Below, one piece after another: positions 23,901-32,272 of a stretch of 45,085 nt of DNA (position 1 is the stretch's first letter; every line of letters starts with the position of its first letter). A program made the position numbers and the translations under genes. A model generated the notes under the pieces. It made no database searches and was not told the origin of the DNA. It saw only the letters and a program-made list of their open reading frames with translations. This DNA is from an uncultured Saprospiraceae bacterium (GTDB taxonomy: Bacteria > Bacteroidota > Bacteroidia > Chitinophagales > Saprospiraceae), in NCBI GenBank assembly GCA_937918905.1, contig CAKZSH010000056.1:1-45085 (forward strand), read 5' to 3'.

Positions 23901-24530
23901 ATTAACCCGATGGCAGTCGAAGCGTATGATGAAATGAAAGTTCGGTACGATACGATTTCAAGTCAACGTAATGATATTTTGGAAGCTAAAAAATCATTAT
24001 TGGAAACGATTACCGAAATTGAAAATACGGCAACGACTCACTTTATGGAAGCATTTGATAAAGTAAGGGTTTACTTTAAAGAAGCATTCCGAACGTTGTT
24101 CTCAGAGGATGATAATTGTGATATTACTTTGGAAGATCCTGAAAATCCGTTGGATTCAAGAATTAAGATCATGGCAAAACCGAAAGGGAAACGCCCACAA
24201 TCTATCAGCCAATTATCAGGGGGAGAAAAAACGTTGACAGCAACGGCATTGTTATTTTCACTCTACTTATTGAAGCCTGCACCGTTCTGTATTTTTGATG
24301 AGGTGGATGCACCTTTGGATGATGCAAACATTGCTAAGTTCAATAAGATCATTCGACGGTTTTCTGTGGATTCGCAATTTATAATTGTGACGCATAATAA
24401 GATGACAATGGCTGCGGTGGATGTGATTTATGGCGTATTTATGAATGAACCTGGTGTGAGTGGTGTGAGTGAGGTGGACTTTAGAGATTTGGAGGAGACG
24501 AGTCAGTTGGAGGAAATTATTCAGAATTAA
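20973..24530 (+). CDS. smc: Chromosome segregation protein SMC
   Basis: 1186-residue class SMC ATPase; I start at ATG 20973 (MRLKKLEIKGFKSF is the family start) and not at an in-frame TTG at 20964. The head's Walker A is at 31-38 (GPNGSGKS). Two coiled-coil arms (about 170-500 and 680-1010) flank a hinge (about 515-650, beginning LSDLIYVKEDVRVAIENYL). The C-terminal head has the signature LSGGEKTLTATALLFSL at 1081 onward and Walker B FCIFDEVDAPLDD with Asp1109 and Glu1110. The protein forms the condensin ring that organises the chromosome. A TATTTTTG element (a Bacteroidota -7 box, TANNTTTG) ends six bases before the ATG, so the transcript may be leaderless. scpA/scpB are not in the window. 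A terminator and a long inverted repeat follow. Confidence 0.97.
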   Translation: MRLKKLEIKGFKSFANETVINFSEDVIGIVGPNGSGKSNIVDAIRWVLGEQKSKELRLDKMSSVIFNGTKKKKKGGMAQVALTFENTKNLLPTEYHTVTVSRILYRSGDSEYRLNNVPCRLKDITTLFLDTGIGSNSYAIIALGMVDDLLNDKDNSRRKMFEQAAGISKYKRRKHQTLLKLKNTTEDLDRVEDLLFEIEGNLKSLEKQAKRAKRYYELKASYKELSVELSKFKLSAFSGKNKDFTEKIQAEEDRLRQLEVDSRNLEASLESEKKSNLDSEKILSERQRDLNDLVNAVREMENQKNISAQKVDFIKQNKAKLIEQITSADSKSIELTKAIDENRSALNLEKQLEEQLEDQLEKAKNELDQIKTNHGDLKTELDEFLQTQQVVEREIFELEKNKAINTNQIENLTAEIERSTSDVEGRQSEVGSLESKLTEIRESESFKMNMVKALEEEEAQRQRDIEAAEKELEEMTKRMTNVNRTLDSKRNEYKLTKDMIDNLEGFPDSIKFLNTHKDWDKKTPLLSDLIYVKEDVRVAIENYLSPYLNYYVVEKMQDAFNAIKLLGNAQRGKANFFVLESFKNYVPPMILTPNTQRAIDLVQADAPYYNMFSYLLENVVVSDSDNLQSELVSKDITVLSKSGRVIQKKYSISGGSVGLFEGKKIGRKKNLEVLEVEIKKLEKEGDKFSSEFYGIKTKIENLKNSKKNTEIFKEKDLLSQIAQEKVSLMTRLENFETFITEVNDKTAQANKLIESLVAANDRFEQSLLDKRKTADDAKNQISEKDDGYRVLAEKLSAASNAYNEKNIEFIRQQNKVTTLQRDLKFKESTLEETKFRLTRNQKVLEESSEELGFLEEDIKKFETTLLSNYAIKEEKEKHLSEAEQMYFKARGGINEIDDELRNINKKKQNTISLLSNLKEKYSELKLNMASIGERLKIEFNIAIDDIINEAPDEKLNPDELEQKVVKLKKRLDNYGEINPMAVEAYDEMKVRYDTISSQRNDILEAKKSLLETITEIENTATTHFMEAFDKVRVYFKEAFRTLFSEDDNCDITLEDPENPLDSRIKIMAKPKGKRPQSISQLSGGEKTLTATALLFSLYLLKPAPFCIFDEVDAPLDDANIAKFNKIIRRFSVDSQFIIVTHNKMTMAAVDVIYGVFMNEPGVSGVSEVDFRDLEETSQLEEIIQN

Positions 24531-24550
24531 TTGAAGTCGAAAATCGTATT

Positions 24551-24679
24551 TTGAAGAAGGGAAATAGGGAAGACGGATTTACGATTTGAGAAGTATGTCG
24601 AATAATTATGAAAGGTCGAATCACCGATTTTCAAAACTTCTCAAATCATAAATCCGTCTTCCCTATTTCCCTTCTTCAA
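24551..24679. repeat. Long inverted repeat behind smc
   Basis: Arms 24551-24594 and 24636-24679 (44 bases each) match as reverse complements at 43 of 44 positions, around a 41-base loop. The arms include GAAGAAGGGAAATAGGG and AGACGGATTT. A stem this long and this perfect is unusual in an intergenic region and suggests a palindromic mobile element or a recent inverted duplication, not a simple terminator; the true terminator is the next hairpin. Confidence 0.85.
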
Positions 24680-24685
24680 ATAGAG

Positions 24686-24721
24686 AGTCCGAGGTAGTAA
24701 AAAACTGCTTGGGACTTTTTA
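24686..24721 (+). terminator. Terminator of smc
   Basis: AGTCCGAGGTAG (24686-24697) pairs, with wobble pairs and one mismatch, with CTGCTTGGGACT (24705-24716), followed by TTTTTAT. It lies 18 bases before the next gene. Confidence 0.65.
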
Positions 24722-24739
24722 TATTTATAAAAAAAGCTA

Positions 24740-25501
24740 ATGAAAAATCTCCTTTGTATTTTATTCCTTTTCTCTTTTATCCAATCCTCGTTTTCTCAAA
24801 CGATTAATTATGCCATCAATGATACCACCTGTTGCTCAAATTCGGGAGGGGAAAGTTTTATTGATATCGACCAAGACGGAATAGAAGAAATTAGATTAGC
24901 AGGAACGATTTTAACTGATGTGGGCTATTATTTTATCGAGGCTCTAAGTGATAATATTAAAGTTACTTCAGTCACCGACAAAGGAGATCCATTTGAAAAT
25001 TTTGGAGAGGATGGGGATATTGCAATTGGTGCCATTGCTTGTATTTGGCAATCTCTTTTTGTAACAGGTGATCCCAATAAATTCATTGGGATTCAAAAAA
25101 TAGTAGGAATAGATACACTTTGGAGTTATATCGAAATTGAATTTTCAGAAGAAGATTCAAATGATAACTCTTGTTGGGATTCAAGGGTTATCGTTTTAAA
25201 TTCAGTTGTAAATCCTGTTCCCAATCAAGAATTGGTGGCTGGTGAGATTTTGACTGCTAATGGAAATGTTGATTTGGAAAATGAGTTTAAAATTTTTCCA
25301 AATCCAACTTCAGGTTTTATTTATTTTCCATTGGATTTTAGAAATGGGGTTTTTCGTATTTTTAATTTAGATGGAAAAGAAATTCGGAATGGAAACATGA
25401 AAAGTAATGGGTTGGATATTTCTGATTTGGAGAATGGTGTTTATTTTTTAAGAATGAAAATGGGTAAAGCTATTTTTAATAAAAAAATAATTAAGACCTG
25501 A
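24740..25501 (+). CDS. Secreted protein with T9SS type A C-terminal sorting domain
   Basis: 253 residues. The signal peptide (about 1-20, ending SSFSQ) leads to a beta-rich central region with a calcium-like loop IDIDQDGIEEI near residue 40 and several Cys. Residues about 180-253 form a typical Por-secretion C-terminal domain: FKIFPNPTSGFIYF, then a short FRIFNLDGKEI strand, DISDLENGVYFLRM and IFNKKIIKT. That domain takes the protein through the type IX secretion system and is normally cleaved on attachment to the cell surface. The central region is not a known enzyme. A 12-bp hairpin lies just after the stop. Confidence 0.88.
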   Translation: MKNLLCILFLFSFIQSSFSQTINYAINDTTCCSNSGGESFIDIDQDGIEEIRLAGTILTDVGYYFIEALSDNIKVTSVTDKGDPFENFGEDGDIAIGAIACIWQSLFVTGDPNKFIGIQKIVGIDTLWSYIEIEFSEEDSNDNSCWDSRVIVLNSVVNPVPNQELVAGEILTANGNVDLENEFKIFPNPTSGFIYFPLDFRNGVFRIFNLDGKEIRNGNMKSNGLDISDLENGVYFLRMKMGKAIFNKKIIKT

Positions 25502-25513
25502 TTTTGATTTGCT

Positions 25514-25539
25514 CACAAGGTGACTCCAGTCACCTTGTG
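25514..25539 (+). terminator. Hairpin after the T9SS cargo gene
   Basis: CACAAGGTGACT and AGTCACCTTGTG form a perfect 12-bp stem with a 2-base loop, 12 bases after the stop codon. A weak T-rich stretch follows. Confidence 0.6.
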
Positions 25540-25651
25540 GGTTGAGAAATTTTGCTAAATTTCAAAATTTTCCTTTTACCCTTTTTTATTTTTCAAACCC
25601 GTGTAGTGGGTCTATGTTGTTGATGTTTTTACAGCAGAGTAATTCGATAAC

Positions 25652-25770
25652 TAGGGGCCATTCCTTTTGGTTACCCTGCATCATGGGAATCAATACCATA
25701 ATACTTTAATATGAATTTCTCATGTTGTGAAATCCCCATGACGCAGGGCAACCACAAGGGATTGCCCCTA
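25652..25770. repeat. Imperfect palindromic repeat element
   Basis: The left arm (25652-25688) begins TAGGGGCCATTCC and the right arm (25733-25770) ends GGGATTGCCCCTA; they are reverse complements over about 37 bases with several mismatches, around a 45-base A/T-rich loop. The G/C-rich TAGGGGCAATCCCTTGTGG type sequence resembles a dispersed repeat seen in several bacterial genomes, and I take it as a REP-like element. The rest of 25502-26074 contains no credible gene. Confidence 0.65.
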
Positions 25771-26074
25771 CAAAATAACATTATGCCAGAAAATCTAATG
25801 GTGAAGGCAATATCATTGGCATCATCTGCCGAGGATAGGATGATTTTTATAACATAACACTTCCAAAAAAAAAAACTCCACCAACTTGAATACTTCAATA
25901 TTTGTGATAATAAAAATCTGACACAATTCTTTTTCGATGAACCATTTCCCAAATTAAAGCACTTCAATTGTAGCGATAGTAAAATCACCTATTTGGATTT
26001 TAATTAACCAATCAACTAATCATCCAATTTTAACATAAGTATTTTAAACACTTGTAAACTAAATATTGAAAATA

Positions 26075-26390
26075 ATCATTAGTGAGCGGTACGAAAATTG
26101 AATAGAGGTGCATTCCTAAAAAAGTGCTAAACTAGGGTAAGCAAAAAACACTCTATTATGCACAATACATTTGAGGAATTACTTGCACCTCTGACAAAAT
26201 ATCTTGAGAAGCAAGGTACTAAAATCGATAAACAAACCGACTCAAGCAAATTATTCTTCGCAGATTTTACGAAGAAAATATTATATGCTTGGATTCGTAA
26301 GTTGCAGAACTTTATCTGCAAACCCTTTAATTACAATATTATTTCTAAACTTGGTGCGACTTAACAATATCCGTACCGCTCACTAATGAT
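26075..26390. mobile_element. Internally deleted insertion sequence (316-bp MITE-like remnant)
   Basis: Identical 19-base terminal inverted repeats, 26075-26093 and 26372-26390 (ATCATTAGTGAGCGGTACG and its complement), bound a 316-base segment. Inside, 65 bases from the left end, begins a reading frame whose first 45 or so residues look like a transposase N-terminus (see 26158). The catalytic core is missing. The perfect ends suggest it is recent or has been mobilised in trans by a full copy elsewhere. No clear target-site duplication is visible. Confidence 0.8.
26158..26364 (+). pseudogene. Transposase N-terminal fragment
   Basis: 68 codons. MHNTFEELLAPLTKYLEKQG followed by TKIDKQTDSSKLFFADFTKKILYAWI in the first half resembles the start of IS4/IS1634-type transposases of Bacteroidota. 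After about residue 46 the frame runs into a different short tail and stops just before the right terminal repeat. No DDE motif is present. It cannot encode an active transposase. Assignment to a specific IS family rests on recalled resemblance and the element's structure. Confidence 0.6.
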
Positions 26391-26527
26391 ATTTTTTAAC
26401 CAGAATAGTACAGGATACTTATAACAGCATAATTCAATATAATTACACAGATATGCAAAATATAACAGCCTCATTAAATAAGGGGCAAAGAAAGATGGTG
26501 TAATAAACTGGTAAATTTTATAGAAAC

Positions 26528-29500
26528 ATGAAAAAAAAATTTAAGCTTAGAAAAGAAATTTTTCTTTTATTGAGTTTGATATGTTTTAGTTATTCTTCTC
26601 ATTCTCAAATCAGCATAACTTGGAGTGGGGCTGGAGATGGAACAACTTGGTCAGATGGAAATAATTGGAATGGAGGCGTGGAACCGGGACCTGGAGAAAA
26701 CGCAGTATTTCAAGATTTTGATGCGACTGTTACTTTTACTACTTCTCCTACTGTTGACATATTGGACATTCGTGATAATAGAAATGTTACCCTAAATTTG
26801 GGTACTCAAAATTTGAATATAGGAGCACCAAATAAAAGTAACGTTGTTAAGATTAGTGCAAACAGCACTCTTATGATAGCCTCGGGAACTGTCAACGTTA
26901 CAGCTGATATTACAAGGGATGCTATGCAGTTTAGAGGTGGAAGCGGATTGTTTAATATGGCTGCTGGAGCAACCATTAATATTACAGGAAGGAAAGGAAT
27001 TACTTCAAGGTCTGATGCAACGAGTTGTGTGATTAACAACTCAGGTGAAATTAACATATTAAATGTGGCAAATAATGATGGTATCTCACTAAATACCAAT
27101 TCACAATTAACGCTTGTCAATGATGTCTGTGCGGTTATAAATTTGGGGGCAAGTAAAATTAAAGGTTTGACAGCTGCTGCTCCTTGGTCTAGTATAACTA
27201 ATAATGGTTTGATTACTTTTACTGGCGGTGGTGGTGTTGGTGGAGGAGTTACCGTAAATAACAGTAATGAAGCAACAAACAATGGCTTTTATGATTATGC
27301 AAATGGTGCCAACTTTGGTACTGGAAATAATGGTAATCTAGGAATTGTAGTTGATAACGGTGTAGATGTAAATGAAATAATTTACGCAGGTGTTAGCTGT
27401 GTAATAGACTTAACTTCTGCTACTGGGGGTATGGTTGCGTATAATTGGGCTTTTGGAGGAGCAACTTTTGGTGCTAATGGAGCTGATGGTACATTAGATA
27501 TTTCAGGTGCGGGGTTACCTTTGTCGGGTGGTACAATTACAGTCGCAGGTTGTTCAGGTAATTACGTTTCAATAGATATAATCAGTATCGACGATGCCGA
27601 TTGTGATGGTGTTTCCACTTCAATTGATTGTAATGATAATGATCCAAATATTACGAATACGAATGTAGATGATGCGGATTGTGATGGCGTACCTACTTCA
27701 ATTGATTGTAATGATAATGATCCAAATATTACGAGTACGAATGTAGATGATGCGGATTGTGATGGCGTTCCTACTTCAATAGATTGTAATGATAATGATC
27801 CGAACATTACGAGTACGAATGTAGATGATGCGGATTGTGATGGCGTTCCTACTTCTATAGATTGTAATGATAATGATCCCAATATTACAAGTACGAATTT
27901 AGATGATGCAGACTGTGATGGTGTTCCTACTTCAATTGATTGTGATGATAATGATCCAAGTAATACGAATTCCAATCAAAATGATGCAGATTGTGATGGA
28001 GTCCCTACGATAAATGATTGTGATGATAATGATCCAAGTAATACCAATTCAAATTTAAATGATGTGGATTGTGATGGGGTAGATTCATCGATAGACTGCA
28101 ACGATAATGATGCTAACATTACAAATACAATTTTTAACGATGCGGATTGTGATGGTGTTCCTACTTCAATTGATTGTAACGATAATGATCCTAACAATAC
28201 GAATACAAATGTGGACGATGCGGACTGTGATGGTGTTTCGGCAACAATTGACTGCGATGACAACGATCCAAATATTACAAATACCAATGTAGACGATGCA
28301 GATTGCGATGGCGTCCCATCGTCAATAGATTGCGATGATAATGATCCTAACGTAGGTGTCTCTTTAACAAATGCTCAATGTAATGATGGGGATTGTTCAA
28401 ATGGGGAAGAGATTTGGGATGAAGTGAATTGTGAATGTATAAGTATTCCTTTGGACTGTAATAATAGTCCAAGTTCCGTAGTGGCTTGTGATGATATGAA
28501 TCCGAATACGATTAATGATGTACAAACAGTATTAGATTGTGATCCAACAATTATCTGCGAGCCTTGTGCAGGAACACCAGTAGATTGTAATACAGGAACG
28601 ACCTCAGTAGTGACTTGTGATGATGGGAATGATTGTACGGTCAATGATATGCAAACGGTATTGGATAGTGATCCAACCGTTATTTGCGAAGCATGTGCAG
28701 GAACACCAGTAGATTGTACGACAGGACCAAGTTCCGTAGTGGCTTGTGATGATATGAATCCGAATACGATTAATGATGTACAAACAGTCTTAAATTGTGA
28801 TCCAACAATTATCTGCGAGCCTTGTGCAGGAACACCAGTAGATTGTAATACAGGAACAACCTCAGTAGTGACCTGTGATGATGGGAATGATTGTACAGTC
28901 AATGATATGCAAACAGTATTGGATAGTGATCCAACCGTTATTTGCGAAGCATGTGCAGGAACACCAGTAGATTGTACGACGGGACCAAGTTCCGTAGTGG
29001 CTTGTGATGATATGAATCCGAATACGATTAATGATGTACAAACGGTCTTAGATTGTGATCCAACAATTATCTGTATACCATGTGAAGGAGAACCAGTAGA
29101 TTGTTCAAACGGTACAACCTCAATAGTGACCTGTGATGATGGGAATGATTGTACAATTAATGATGAGCAAACTGTACTAGATAGTGATGGTACAATTTGC
29201 GAAGCATGTGCAGGTACACCTATAGATTGTAATACCGGGCCAACCTCCGTTGTGAGTTGTGACGATGGAGATCCTTGTACTGTAAATGATTCCCAAACCA
29301 TCTTAGATTGTGATGGTACAATTTGTATTCCATGTCAAGGAGTTATTGCTACAGTAAGCGCTCCACAAATCAATTCGCTTAACATTTGTCAAAATGAACC
29401 TTTGCCAACTATCAATGCCACAGGTTCAGGCAATTCATTTGTTTGGTATAATGTTGATCCTAGTTTAGGTGGAAGTACTCCAATTTTTAACGGAACAGAT

Positions 29501-30394
29501 TTCCAACCTAATATTGATGTCAGTACCCCGGCTACTTATAACTTTTGGGTTTCTCAAGTTGAAAATGATTGTGAAGGAGAAGCAAGTTCATTTGTGATTA
29601 CAATTGAAGCTAATCCAATAGTAGATGCAGGAGAAGACCTTACTTTAGATTGTATCACGAATGAAGTGACTTTGCAGGGAAGTAGTTCTGTTTCTAACTC
29701 CACAATCAATTGGAGTGGAGCAGATCCCGATCTTAATAATCAAATTTTAGATCCTATAGTTACAGTTTCTGGAACTTATCAATTGGAGGTTACTGATAAT
29801 GACAATAATTGTTCAACTATAGATGAAGTAACTGTTTTTGATTATGATGTGGTTTTTGCTACAAATGATAATGTATTGTTACAAGATAATGATCCAATTA
29901 TAATTGAGGTACTTTCAAATGACGATTTACAAGGATATTCTATTGCGGAATTAACAATTTTAAATACTCCAAACGGAATGGTTGAGGTGCAAAGTGATGG
30001 TACACTTTTATATTCCCCAAATCTAGGTTTTGTAGGAATAGATGAAATTAGATATAAAATATGTGCTATTGATTGTCCTGAAGTTTGTGCAGAAGCGATA
30101 GTTAATGTAACTACAACAACAAGTAAAATAACTGTTCCTGATGCCTTCAGTCCAAATGATGACAATGTCAATGATCTATGGATAATTCCAGGGATCGAAA
30201 ATTTCCCAAATAATCAATTAACGGTAATTAATCGATGGGGTAATGTGATAATGGATGCACAACCTTACACCAATGACTGGGGGGGCACTAACAAAAAAGG
30301 TAAGAAAATGCCTGAAGGAACTTACTACTTTATATTAAGATTAAATGATTTTGGAGAAGCACCTATTTCTGGTTCAATAACTATTGTTCGATAA
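26528..30394 (+). CDS. Giant repetitive surface protein with T9SS type B (CHU-like) C-terminal domain
   Basis: 1288 residues. Signal peptide (about 1-26). N-terminal beta-helix-like region (about 27-340) opening WSGAGDGTTWSDGNNW. Ten 26-residue Asp-rich repeats (355-608) of the type DADCDGVPTSIDCNDNDPN, a thrombospondin type 3-like calcium-binding pattern. Seven Cys-rich repeats of about 43 residues (643-938) of the type DCNTGTTSVVTCDDGND with a conserved CEACAG end. Then Ig-like/PKD-like domains (about 945-1200). Last, a gliding-motility-type C-terminal domain (about 1203-1288) starting VPDAFSPNDDNVNDLW and with VINRWGNVI and GTYYFILRL. The type B domain and the PorP/SprF gene 17 bases downstream indicate type IX export and surface anchoring. 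Likely role: adhesion or gliding. The fold of the Cys repeats is unknown to me. Confidence 0.9.
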   Translation: MKKKFKLRKEIFLLLSLICFSYSSHSQISITWSGAGDGTTWSDGNNWNGGVEPGPGENAVFQDFDATVTFTTSPTVDILDIRDNRNVTLNLGTQNLNIGAPNKSNVVKISANSTLMIASGTVNVTADITRDAMQFRGGSGLFNMAAGATINITGRKGITSRSDATSCVINNSGEINILNVANNDGISLNTNSQLTLVNDVCAVINLGASKIKGLTAAAPWSSITNNGLITFTGGGGVGGGVTVNNSNEATNNGFYDYANGANFGTGNNGNLGIVVDNGVDVNEIIYAGVSCVIDLTSATGGMVAYNWAFGGATFGANGADGTLDISGAGLPLSGGTITVAGCSGNYVSIDIISIDDADCDGVSTSIDCNDNDPNITNTNVDDADCDGVPTSIDCNDNDPNITSTNVDDADCDGVPTSIDCNDNDPNITSTNVDDADCDGVPTSIDCNDNDPNITSTNLDDADCDGVPTSIDCDDNDPSNTNSNQNDADCDGVPTINDCDDNDPSNTNSNLNDVDCDGVDSSIDCNDNDANITNTIFNDADCDGVPTSIDCNDNDPNNTNTNVDDADCDGVSATIDCDDNDPNITNTNVDDADCDGVPSSIDCDDNDPNVGVSLTNAQCNDGDCSNGEEIWDEVNCECISIPLDCNNSPSSVVACDDMNPNTINDVQTVLDCDPTIICEPCAGTPVDCNTGTTSVVTCDDGNDCTVNDMQTVLDSDPTVICEACAGTPVDCTTGPSSVVACDDMNPNTINDVQTVLNCDPTIICEPCAGTPVDCNTGTTSVVTCDDGNDCTVNDMQTVLDSDPTVICEACAGTPVDCTTGPSSVVACDDMNPNTINDVQTVLDCDPTIICIPCEGEPVDCSNGTTSIVTCDDGNDCTINDEQTVLDSDGTICEACAGTPIDCNTGPTSVVSCDDGDPCTVNDSQTILDCDGTICIPCQGVIATVSAPQINSLNICQNEPLPTINATGSGNSFVWYNVDPSLGGSTPIFNGTDFQPNIDVSTPATYNFWVSQVENDCEGEASSFVITIEANPIVDAGEDLTLDCITNEVTLQGSSSVSNSTINWSGADPDLNNQILDPIVTVSGTYQLEVTDNDNNCSTIDEVTVFDYDVVFATNDNVLLQDNDPIIIEVLSNDDLQGYSIAELTILNTPNGMVEVQSDGTLLYSPNLGFVGIDEIRYKICAIDCPEVCAEAIVNVTTTTSKITVPDAFSPNDDNVNDLWIIPGIENFPNNQLTVINRWGNVIMDAQPYTNDWGGTNKKGKKMPEGTYYFILRLNDFGEAPISGSITIVR
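27590..28351 (+). repeat. Ten 78-bp coding tandem repeats (Asp-rich, calcium-type)
   Basis: Each unit encodes about 26 residues of the plan DDADCDGVPTSIDCNDNDPN-x6. Units 2-4 are nearly identical in protein and DNA; units 5-10 drift, and the last is cut short. The Asp spacing D-x-D-x-D-G and the paired Cys match thrombospondin type 3-like calcium loops. Confidence 0.92.
28454..29341 (+). repeat. Seven 117-129-bp coding repeats with a 258-bp higher-order period
   Basis: Units alternate between type A (SSVVACDDMNPNTINDVQT) and type B (TSVVTCDDGNDCTVNDMQT). A+B pairs 1-2 and 3-4 are nearly identical at DNA level, showing a recent duplication of a 258-bp dimer; units 6 and 7 are more diverged and one residue shorter. 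The units are bounded by Cys and end in CEACAG/CIPC. Confidence 0.9.
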
Positions 30395-30411
30395 TTTTTC
30401 AAAAAGAGAAA

Positions 30412-31320
30412 ATGAAAAAAATAATATTATTTTTTCTGTCAGTTGGATTTACTTTTGTAATGGGGTATGGGCAACAATTGCCTATTTTTTCTCAATATCA
30501 AGAGGGAGATCATTTTACTAATCCAGCTTTGCTTTCAAATGGAATCGTAAAATATGAAACCAATTCCGCAGCAAGTTTAATTTTTCGAAACCAATGGACA
30601 GGTGTAAAAGATGCTCCTCGAACTGCACTTGGACGATTTGAACATTGGAATGAAGATGCTAATTTTTTCTATGGTGGTTCTCTAATTTACGACCAAACTG
30701 GTCCAACCAGTTTTATAGGAATTTTTGGAAAAGCAGGATATGGAATTAATTTTAGCAAAGATTGGATGTTATCCTTAGCATTAAGTGGAGGTCTTGTTCA
30801 ATATCGAATTAAGGCAGGTGAATTGAATTTTTTAGAAGAAGGGGACATTGCTCAAAATAATTCTGCTCGGTTATACCCTGATGTTGGAGTAGGCGCAGTT
30901 TTATATTATGATAAAAAATACTATTTAGGTGTTTCTATGCCTCAGGCTATTGGTTTGGGTACAAATTTTACCAATTCTGAAAATGATTTTAATATTCAAA
31001 GAGTTCGACATTACTATGCTACCGCAGGTGGTTTATTTTCCAACAGAGAAGATTGGATTGAGTTGAGTTTTTATAGCAGATATGTAATTAACGCACCGTT
31101 ATTAATTGGAGTTAACTTTCGATATGATTATAAAAATATTTTTTGGATTGGGGCAGGAGGATCGAATGCTGGAGCACTTTCTATGGAAGGTGGACTAATT
31201 TTTACAATTGGAGACTATGGTGAACCTCTTAGAGTTGGATATGGAATAACTAATTACTTTTCAGAATTTAACTTGAACTTTGGTTTAGTACATGAATTAA
31301 AAGCAGTCTATTCTTGGTAG
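30412..31320 (+). CDS. PorP/SprF-family type IX secretion outer-membrane protein
   Basis: 302 residues. Signal peptide (about 1-20, ending GYGQ), then QQLPIFSQYQEGDHFTNPAL, the hallmark PorP/SprF start (the consensus is QxxPxxSQYxxNxxxxNPAxxG), and a beta-barrel pattern of alternating hydrophobic strands to the end (LNFGLVHELKAVYSW). These proteins pair with type B CTD cargo and help it leave or attach through the T9SS. The gene starts 17 bases after the giant repetitive protein, which marks it as the dedicated partner. A terminator follows at 31476. Confidence 0.93.
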   Translation: MKKIILFFLSVGFTFVMGYGQQLPIFSQYQEGDHFTNPALLSNGIVKYETNSAASLIFRNQWTGVKDAPRTALGRFEHWNEDANFFYGGSLIYDQTGPTSFIGIFGKAGYGINFSKDWMLSLALSGGLVQYRIKAGELNFLEEGDIAQNNSARLYPDVGVGAVLYYDKKYYLGVSMPQAIGLGTNFTNSENDFNIQRVRHYYATAGGLFSNREDWIELSFYSRYVINAPLLIGVNFRYDYKNIFWIGAGGSNAGALSMEGGLIFTIGDYGEPLRVGYGITNYFSEFNLNFGLVHELKAVYSW

Positions 31321-31475
31321 GTTATTATTTTTATGGTTATTAAATTAGTTAGGCTTTTGAAATGAACTTGAGAGTTGTTTTTAGAATGTGTTTATTTTGA
31401 AATTTCTACTTTGTCAAAAGTTTAGTAAACTACATTATGGTTGACCAATTTTTTAAGATAAGAATCTAGATAAGG

Positions 31476-31522
31476 AATCGGCAGTTTGGTTTTTACAATT
31501 CTGCCGATTTTTATTTTTTGAT
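31476..31522 (+). terminator. Terminator of the adhesin-PorP/SprF operon
   Basis: AATCGGCAG (31476-31484) pairs with CTGCCGATT (31501-31509), with a 16-base loop, followed by a T-rich run. Confidence 0.82.
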
Positions 31523-32272
31523 ATTGAAAATCGGATGCGATATAATATAAGTGTTTGATTTCCAGGTGGTTATGATGTGTTTTTAAGTATTTCCCTCTTT
31601 TTTTTCTAATTTAAGAAGGAATATTCTTGTATAATTTTGTATGTTTTAATTTTTTTTTCTTAAAATTACATCACAATTACAAAACTATTTAAAACCATAA
31701 AAATTAAACAGAACTGCAATATTAAACCATTCTTACCTGATGTGGCATTTCTAATATGCTACACATATTTAACTTCTTGATACGATTAAATTTTCTAACC
31801 CGTAAAATGAATTTAGGTTGAGAGTCTAAATTCTCATGAATATCTTTTAAAATATCGGTATTCAAATCTTTACTTCTATAAATTGATGAATTTTAACCAA
31901 ATTTTCTTTAAAGAAAGAAGTATTTTTTTGAAAACAAAAATGTAAAAGCAATGACTTTTAGCAAATTGAAATGTAGCTTTTAAAGTTCCATTTTCTGTTG
32001 GCTATTTCATTTCTTATTTACATTGGGAAATCATATTTCCCTAAAGTTTCTTCCTACTCTAATTTCGTTAGGTCTGGGACTAAACTTCTTTTGTATTTAA
32101 GAAAACGATTAAAAAATTAAAGAAAAATCAACTACCAATTTTCAATTTCGAAAGAGATTTGAAAAACGTTTTATTGACCACTAGGATAATCAAAAATTAA
32201 ATTTAGAGGATTCTAGTTTTACATTGAGATCAAAAGAAAATGAATAAACTTAATTAAATTAAAAATGCAAAC
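31523..32272 (+). promoter_or_regulatory. Long A/T-rich region upstream of susC
   Basis: 750 bases with no credible gene. A TAATTTTG element (31632-31639) fits the Bacteroidota -7 consensus TANNTTTG but has no clear -33 partner. A small hairpin with a 7-bp stem lies at 32025-32041. The region presumably contains the susC promoter and leader. I cannot place the start site. Confidence 0.4.

Noticed and set aside
27590-28351. Regularly spaced repeats resembling a CRISPR array
   Set aside because: Repeats are in frame, 78 bases long with no unique spacers, and lie inside a translated surface protein.
27562-29301. Long open frames on the minus strand across the repetitive adhesin (27562-27975, 27976-28287, 28375-29301)
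   Set aside because: They mirror the 78-bp and 129-bp repeats of the real gene; a repeat unit with no stop in the opposite frame gives a long open frame for free. Low-complexity SQS-rich products, no start context.
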